Of a DNA stretch of 64,000 nucleotides, positions 57,241-64,000 are shown in pieces (position 1 is the first letter of the stretch; each line of letters starts with the position of its first letter). The notes under the pieces are model-generated. The model was not told the DNA's origin. It saw nothing but the letters and a program-made list of their open reading frames with translations, and did no database searches. The translations under genes and the position numbers were made by a program. The stretch comes from Pachyseris speciosa. Taxonomy: Eukaryota > Cnidaria > Anthozoa > Scleractinia > Pachyseridae. The DNA is taken from contig JAEMWC010000559.1 of NCBI GenBank assembly GCA_016490735.1, forward strand, positions 357,501 through 421,500, written 5' to 3'.

Positions 57241-59453
57241 CCGGTACCTGTTTTAGAGAGGGAGCTTGGAACATTTACCGCGATCATCTATGATTTGGAG
57301 AAATTGTTTAAAACTAATTCTGTTTTTGTTTGCTTGAAAATGTTTGACTTTGAAAATTCTACAATCGATAAGCGGACAACTTGGTTGATCAAACAGCTGA
57401 AAATGCATTGTAATAAATTTGTCCAACTTTCGGTTAGACAAAACTTACGTTGAAGTAACCTGAGCAATTTGATGCAATTTTTGGTGAAATTCTCGATTTA
57501 TTTTTCTGTTAAAGGTAAAAAACCGTGGTTTACGTTTTAATAAAGATATGATAACAAAACCGAAACAGCTAAGAAAAAAAGCAAGGAATTCCAATGGCTG
57601 TTTCCAGCCCATTAGTAGGGTGTCATAACTGAGGCGTCCAAACGCGAAAAAATAAACAATTACAATTAAATAAAACACTTTTCTGTTCCTTCAGAGGAAT
57701 GGCAGATAAAACGGTTTCTCACTTTCTCCCCCGTCCCCCTCCCCAGGAAACTACAGTAGCTGTTGGGCGATAGTCACGAATAAAACGAAATGGTCACGAG
57801 TCGGAAGAACTCGGATATCCTGTTTAATCACCAATTTAGGTTTGACCTCTGCTTGTGTATGGGAGCCCAGTATCATCGGTTTTTCTTAATTGAGGGGGAA
57901 GATGGTGGGGAAAGATAAAGCCAGGGTCTGATTTACCTGTTTCAGAGAATGTTCATTAGTTACAGGTCGTTAGAACTCGAACGAAAGTTGATTTTCGCTA
58001 ATTCCCTGGACTCCTTTTCACAGAACGTTAACGTAGAAATGACAACTACTTCATAACGAGGTCAACGACTTAATTCGTCAGGGCATGCATTAACTAAAAT
58101 CTGCCAGATCTATGAAGGTAGCCTTTTTTTTTTCTTTTTTATCAAGGATAACTTAGTCAAAAGGGTGAGCAACATTTTTTAAGGGAACAAGAGTTACAAT
58201 TCAACCAATAAGAAATTGTTTCTACATCTTTCTTTTTCAGAACTTGTTAATAAATATTAATATAAATTATTTTAACTGCAGGTCATTTTACCTTGGATTT
58301 ATACAGCTAATCCGGGGTTTACTACTTCATTCGGCATTGATGATTGCCACTAAGTAGGGGGGAGGGGACGGGTCAGAGAAACTACAAGGAAAGGGATGAG
58401 TGGCTCACACGATCCGATGCGTAAACAACTGGTTTCCGTGGCGGAATCTGACGTATTGTAGCTCTCCCTTCCCGGGAAGGGATACTCTTTGATCACAGGC
58501 CCATCCCCAAGAAATTTGTTAGGCTTAGTTTGGTTGTTAGCCCCAAGTAGAGCGAGGTCAGAATAAAGATCATAATTTTGTCTCTAGATCTGTAATAATC
58601 AGTACTTACACTGATTACAAATCACAACCTTTATTAAATTTGCGTTGTTTAATTGAAATTTTACCTCACATTTTTATCACAGGGAGTTAGATGGTGTGTA
58701 TGTGTGGAAATATCACACACGGTATTATTATTATTATTATTAGCTCCTTGCTGAAACAAATAGCTTTTAGGAGGTGAAATGCGACCACCCTCACACCACT
58801 GCGTGGGAGGCTAAGCTGAAACTTATAAAAGCTATAGTTTTTATTTTCCTGATAAAAACAGTTATACTAATGAAACACGCTTTCTAGTGTTTGATATGAT
58901 ATCTTAATAGTATTTCAAACAGCCCGTACTCCTCACATCATCTTATCGACATAATTATTATATGACATCAGTTGTAATAATGTGTCTGTTTTTATAGTTG
59001 ACCTTATATTCCGTTGTTCCCATCAAACAACTTGAATCTTTCAAGTCCTGGATGATTTATACTCTATCTCGATCTTTCAGATTCATACCAATTTCATTCA
59101 GTTTTCGATTAGCTTTGTTAACACCTCCTTCACGCCGTTTTTTGTACCTAATTCAGGTATATATTGTGTCCGTTGGGCATGGCCATAAGTCCCCTGATTA
59201 AAGGGTAAGCTTCAATTAACATAAGCCGATTAAATAAGACCTTCGTGTGAACTAGAACGACCTAGAACTGACACGGTGAATGATAGGAAAGAGGGAAGTG
59301 AGACAGGGAAAAGGGCTATAAATAGCTTATAGGATAAGTGTCCTGAACATAGCGTGTATGATATGGAATATAAATAACGGGGACCTTGATTTCAAGCACA
59401 AGTCCCAGGTATTACGGGGCAGCAACTCGCTTGCTATTATTTTTCAGGCAACT
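57241..59453. other. Intergenic
   Basis: No gene recognised. Small features: a CCCTTCCCGGGAAGGG palindrome at about 58466 and an (ATT)n run at 58724-58742. Confidence 0.4.
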
Positions 59454-59529
59454 CTCCAAACCATTTCTTAATTTTCCGTGTCCAATCCTGTCTCCAAACC
59501 ATTTCTTAATTTTCCGTGTCCAATCCTGT
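59454..59529 (+). repeat. Perfect 38-bp tandem duplication
   Basis: CTCCAAACCATTTCTTAATT-started unit occurs twice back to back (59454-59491, 59492-59529). Confidence 0.95.
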
Positions 59530-59958
59530 GAAGGTTAATGAGTAATGACATACACATACATGTAAACAAGGATGGTCTCTAATTAATGAGAAAGCTCTGA
59601 CCATTTCCGATCATTTAAATTTCCGGTCCACCAATGGGGGGGATAGGCGTCAAGCACGCATCTTTATTGACCCTCAAAATTCACCGGGCCACATTTTCAA
59701 CATTTGTTCACGTCCTTGTAGTTTGTACAACTCACAGTATTTGTATTCCCTTGTTTTGTCTGTCCAGTGGAAATAGAAAAAGCTAGTGATAAAGCATTTG
59801 CTAGATCAGATATATTAACTCCACATGTAGTAAAACACTTGACTTAATTAACACCATAGGAGATCGTAAAAGGCCATAAAATCGTCATTATTAGGAAGTA
59901 CTTAGGCATTTATTTGTTTACATGATTTCTCCATTAGGAACTGGACCGCGCGGCTTTT

Positions 59959-60276
59959 CTAAAAACTTATTTCCTTTTTAATTTGTGGAAGGAAACAAAG
60001 ACAGTGAAGAGAATGGACAGTCCAACATAAGTATCGAAGGGGTTGGCAACAACTGATTAGTTTCGTTGTCATTTTTGGCCTGAAAGCGGTCAATATTGCG
60101 GCTGCTTTTCCTCTGGAAATCGTTAGTTCAAAATGTTCTTCATTGCTCCTAAACCCTTCGTGTTTGGCTCCGCTGCGGTTCAGTACTAGTGGCACGTGTA
60201 CTTCCCAAGCGTTGCATTCAATAAAGAATAGTTCAAGACTGTTGTCTGTTAAGCTGCTTCGAAGTCCCAAGTCACA
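59959..60276 (-). CDS. Unassigned terminal exon
   Basis: A long T tract and CTTTAG acceptor lead into an open frame of 105 codons beginning CDLGLRSSLTDNSLELFF and ending with a stop at 59959. The middle (WEVHVPLVLNRSG, then EEHFELTISRGKAA) has protein-like composition, and the end is Cys-rich and hydrophobic. No family is recognised. It may be the last exon of a gene whose other exons lie at higher coordinates, or a chance open frame after a T-rich stretch. Confidence 0.35.
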   Translation of the reverse strand, partial: CDLGLRSSLTDNSLELFFIECNAWEVHVPLVLNRSGAKHEGFRSNEEHFELTISRGKAAAILTAFRPKMTTKLISCCQPLRYLCWTVHSLHCLCFLPQIKKEISF

Positions 60277-60457
60277 CTAAAGAAAAAAAAATCTATCGTG
60301 AACAAACGACCGAAATCGAAACACAAAACAGATTTGGCTGAGTGGTAAAGGGTATTTTCGACATTCCTGATCGCATGAATTGCTCTCCACTTTTTTAACT
60401 GAAATCTTAAATTACTATTCAGATAATGACATACATGTTTTATCTTTAAAAAAAAAG

Positions 60458-60485
60458 GAAGGGCTATGCCCGAAACGTTTGTGTT
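60458..60485 (+). repeat. Hammerhead-like hairpin, probable Penelope 3' relic
   Basis: GAAGGGC-TAT-GCCCGAAACG: a GGGC/GCCC stem followed by GAAAC, preceded by an A run. Similar in layout to the outer ends of the two fold-back Penelope relics. Confidence 0.4.
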
Positions 60486-61782
60486 TTTTCACAAGATGTC
60501 ACTTTGACACTTTTTTCTCAATTTAATAATTTTTTTTTGAAATTTTGTATCGATTTAAGTGTCACGCATCTACTAAGGTGAACAATTCCTTTATTTTTGT
60601 TCATCCTGAACACGTTTTATCTTTCTCGTTTCGTTTCCAAACTTTCTTTTTTTTTTCCTCGATCGTAAAAGGCGATTGGGTCAGTGTCCGCAGGCTGTGT
60701 TTTTTAGTAGATATCCATGTGTTTTATGCACCGCGAGCCGTTACTTTGCTTTTAGTAGTTATTTTATGGGAGCGATATAATATATGAGGTCGTAGATTGT
60801 TATACACGACACTCAAGACTGTTCATTCCAAGTCCAAGAGCCCCGATTCCTCTTGTAACTTCTGTTGAGCCCGATATTTCACCAAGGCAGGTGCCCATTA
60901 TCCGGAAAAGGTAAAACCGACGACTCACCGAGCAGATGGCCTGGTTGGTTCGTGGCCAATAGCCTAGGGTCGCCATTCAAGCTGTGGCCGCAGAGGATCT
61001 AACCAGCAATATATGCTTACGTTAGAAAATGTCCTCTTTTTTCCCTTTATAACTAGTTTGAAAGTGTCCAAAAATTATAAAGTAATCGTTGCAAAATTCA
61101 AAAGATTAAACCTGGAATTATTTACAATAATCACTTCGAGTTCTTGTTTTTTCATTGGCATGTTAGGTACAAACAGGCGCTTGTTTGGGCTTGCTGATCA
61201 AAGTCCACCGCCAGTCAGCCACACAAATTAACGAAGTGACGTTTCTGTTAAACTGTGTATACGATTTCTTGTGTCAAGAAGGATCCAAAACACGACACAG
61301 TACAGAAATCTTTTATTTTTATTTGACTCGTGTTATTTACAAAAATTTGCAATACTTCTAAGAATTTTAAAGTAAAGGTTTAAACGCACACCCAGTTTAT
61401 ATCCTAATATAATACTTTAAGCGATAGATGTGAATGATCTGTTCTGCAGGCCTTCGGGTTACAGGTGTGGAAAACTAGAGTTTTCTTTCAAGAAATGCCC
61501 CCTTCATCTTTCGCAGGAAACAGAGAACAATAACGAATTGAGACCAGCTTGCATTTCAGAAAGTGGATACTGGTAGCTCGAAAATTTGAACCAGTCCCTA
61601 CTGAACCAGTATTAAAAAAGATTAAACGTTGTTGTCCTTATTAGTTCACCCGAATATGCCATTAAACGATCTGCCGGAACACAATGAACAGATGTTCTCG
61701 TTCAATGACTCGAAAAAACTACGTCGAACTAATTTCCACTAATGAAAATTTGAAGCTTGTGGGATGTGGCGCAGATTGGCAA

Positions 61783-62194
61783 GGATACCTCATAAATTAA
61801 TGTCTAGGTAAGCTGAAAGCCACTCATCGGGCACTCACAAGGCCTCGTGGTAGCGGGCATTTTCCCTTAAGTTTGAGCCTGAGCATTAGCAGCCATGGAC
61901 AGCTGTTTCGGCCTTGTTAGGCATGGGCTCGAAGACCTTAGATAACAATGACCGAGACCAGATTCAGTGATCAGCGGTTTCAGTGAAAACATGGGTTTGT
62001 GGGGGGTGCTCATTCTCGCAGGCTCATAAAAACTGGTTGCGGTCGTTGTTATCAAAGGATTTCCTCATCAGCATGGCATAGCTAGTACCCAGGCTCAATG
62101 AAAATGGGGGTATTGGCTGCTACCATGCGGCCTTAGTGCCCAGTGAGTGGCTTTCAACTTGCCACGAAACATTAGTCCTAATTTGTGAAGTTTT
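61783..62194. mobile_element. Hairpin MITE, family B long copy with hammerhead-like pieces
   Basis: Outer inverted parts GGTAAGCTGAAAGCCACTC and GAGTGGCTTTCAACTTGCC, with ATTAATGT/ACATTAGT further out, match the family at 30482-30731. The longer centre has inverted GATAACAATGACCG and CGGTCGTTGTTATC. On the minus strand it contains CTGATGAG (62071-62064) and later GGCCGAAACAGCTGTCCATG (61914-61895). Confidence 0.75.
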
Positions 62195-64000
62195 CTTGTA
62201 ACTGATCCACAACTTCGTTTAAGATGGGCGCTTGGAATGCAGCTGGGGCCCTGGAATTTCACGGCTCCGTTAACTCCTTGTGTCCAGTAGAAATATCTTG
62301 GAACAAGACATGCACGGGCGACACGTAATTACATTGACAATGAGAGGCATGAGCATACGGTAGAGTAACACTTTTCGTTGAACTCATTATCCAATTAAAC
62401 GCACTCTGATTTCTCTCCTAACACCGTCTACAGTAGACTCGATTACCAGCCGCTATTCGGGAAAAGGGGAGGAAACCCCGGACCCGAGTAAGCGGTGGAA
62501 ATCGAGCCTACGTCTACAGCTAACTTGTAAATACCTTCCCCTGTGAGTAAAAACGTGCTTAAAAGCTGTTTCCCAAGATGAAAAAACTTTACTAAGAACA
62601 TAAAATGTGCGTAATTATATAAGCAAAATGTAAGAAAAAGACATGGCTACGAGACTTCATTAATAGTTCGACCACATTCCTCTATCTTTCCAAAAAAGCG
62701 CACACACACACGAAAAAAGACCAGTACATAAGTTTGTACAGATGGCCCTGCCTCTGGAGCCTGATTCGTAACGCACTCCTAAACAAGGGCGCATTTTGTT
62801 TTGTTTTTTTTTTTTTTACTTTTCCAGAATATGTATGCTCGGAATAGGCGGTAATCGTGTTTAATGGGCACTTACGCCGTTTCCGGTATGAACAGAATAC
62901 GGTTTGCAAGGAACACGCAGCATACGCGCTTCATTTGCAAAAATCTCAAAGCCTGTGACGACGTGGCACCGGAAGTCAGGTTCAGATGCTCGGTTCAGGC
63001 TATTCCGCACGCACTGTTCTCAGGTACCAGCCCGTTTTCGGAATATGCGGGGGGGGGCCTTGGAAAGCCTTATTCCACCTATGCTCTTATTCCTAAACTG
63101 GAATAGCCCCCCTCCCCAAAAACCAAACAAATGCGCCCAAGATTTAAACTTAAACGTACATATTCATCCATACAGCGTAGTAAAATTTAGTCTTTGTACT
63201 TAGGAATATAGACTGGTTTCATCCGGCGCGCCCCCTACCGTGTCGAATTTGTTTCTCTTCTTCCCCTTCTTCATAAAAACAGTTCTAAGGTGTTCAAGCA
63301 GCAAAAAAAAAAAAAAACGATTATATAAAAAAGTGTAAAAAAAAACAAGAACAAGAACATGGATAAGAAAAAACTGCTAGAAAATGCATAATTCAAATAT
63401 TTGTTGAAGAAACAAAAAAGAAAATACTTTAAGCTGTTTATGTTGTCGCCTTATGACATCTGAATGTCCATAATCTTCTCACACCAACACAAACCACCTA
63501 ATGACTCTCACCACCTATCAATACGATAAATTTAATGGCCTAAAATAACAAACTTCACTACCATAGGTATTAAAACTTACCAAGCTGTACTTAACATAAC
63601 TTATGAAATACTTTGGACCTTGACCAAATGAATACGGAAAACATGTAACTACCCAACGTTAAAAACTCAAAGACTGGTATACTGGATAAGTTAATTGTAT
63701 ATATTACATTTCCAAACGTTGGTATACTTAATCTGAATTTTCTGGGCTTACGAATATTTTATCTGCGCAGACAACGTCACTTCTAATTTTGTCTACGTTC
63801 CCTACGAGGTACAGCTAGCAAAATTCACAAAAATTCCGAAGAAATCAACGTGAAATTTGTTAAACACAAGTTGAGCATCGAAAGTAAACTGCCTTTACTT
63901 TGGTTTTGCATTTCTTCGCTCTGTGATTGGCCAGCAAAACTCGCGCCACTTTTTCAACCAATGAGAAGCAAAACCAAAACCAATCGCGACTTGCACGCGC
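62195..64000. other. Intergenic, nothing firm
   Basis: GATTACCAGCCGCTATTCGG at 62441 repeats a 35.97-kb word. CTGTGATTGGCCAG at about 63922 repeats a word upstream of the PDZ-LIM gene. No gene recognised. Confidence 0.4.

Overview
The window is animal nuclear DNA. It is AT-rich, has long introns with GT/AG boundaries and small exons, and carries no operons. The gene content (an Enigma/ZASP-type PDZ-LIM protein and a ZCCHC24-like zinc-knuckle protein), CR1/L2-like LINEs, fold-back Penelope elements, a tRNA-derived SINE and many TIR/MITE families fit an anthozoan cnidarian, probably a coral. The species assignment is inference.

Layout. (1) About 6.5-29.3 kb: one minus-strand gene of at least nine coding exons whose phases all agree. 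It encodes an N-terminal PDZ domain (29250-28895), proline-rich linkers, two separate exons each carrying a VQSxxFxMLQ motif, and LIM domains (13999, 12919-12739, 6759-6523). The last half of LIM3 was not found. (2) Inside its intron between LIM1 and LIM2 lies another minus-strand exon (9340-8246) for a tropomyosin-like coiled coil. (3) The introns are heavily invaded. At 16.3-22.2 kb a long-inverted-repeat element holds other elements, one of which holds a further MITE. (4) 30-45 kb is mobile-element territory: a hairpin MITE, LINE 3' fragments, a fold-back Penelope relic, a minus-strand LINE, a decayed 5-kb plus-strand LINE with an altered 2A-like motif, and an adjoining tRNA-like SINE. (5) About 46.6-57.2 kb: a minus-strand ZCCHC24-like gene with two solid exons, one good upstream exon and a possible 30-bp first exon. 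Its central exon lacks one base in a C run. (6) 57-64 kb: one unassigned exon and several repeats, two of them with hammerhead-like signatures.

The two genes are not evidently linked in function. The PDZ-LIM protein would act at actin/alpha-actinin structures in contractile cells. The ZCCHC24-like protein is probably a nucleic-acid-binding cytoplasmic or nuclear protein. The nested coiled-coil exon is the most interesting gene-level feature because its splice phase would allow it to be joined to the PDZ-LIM1 part.
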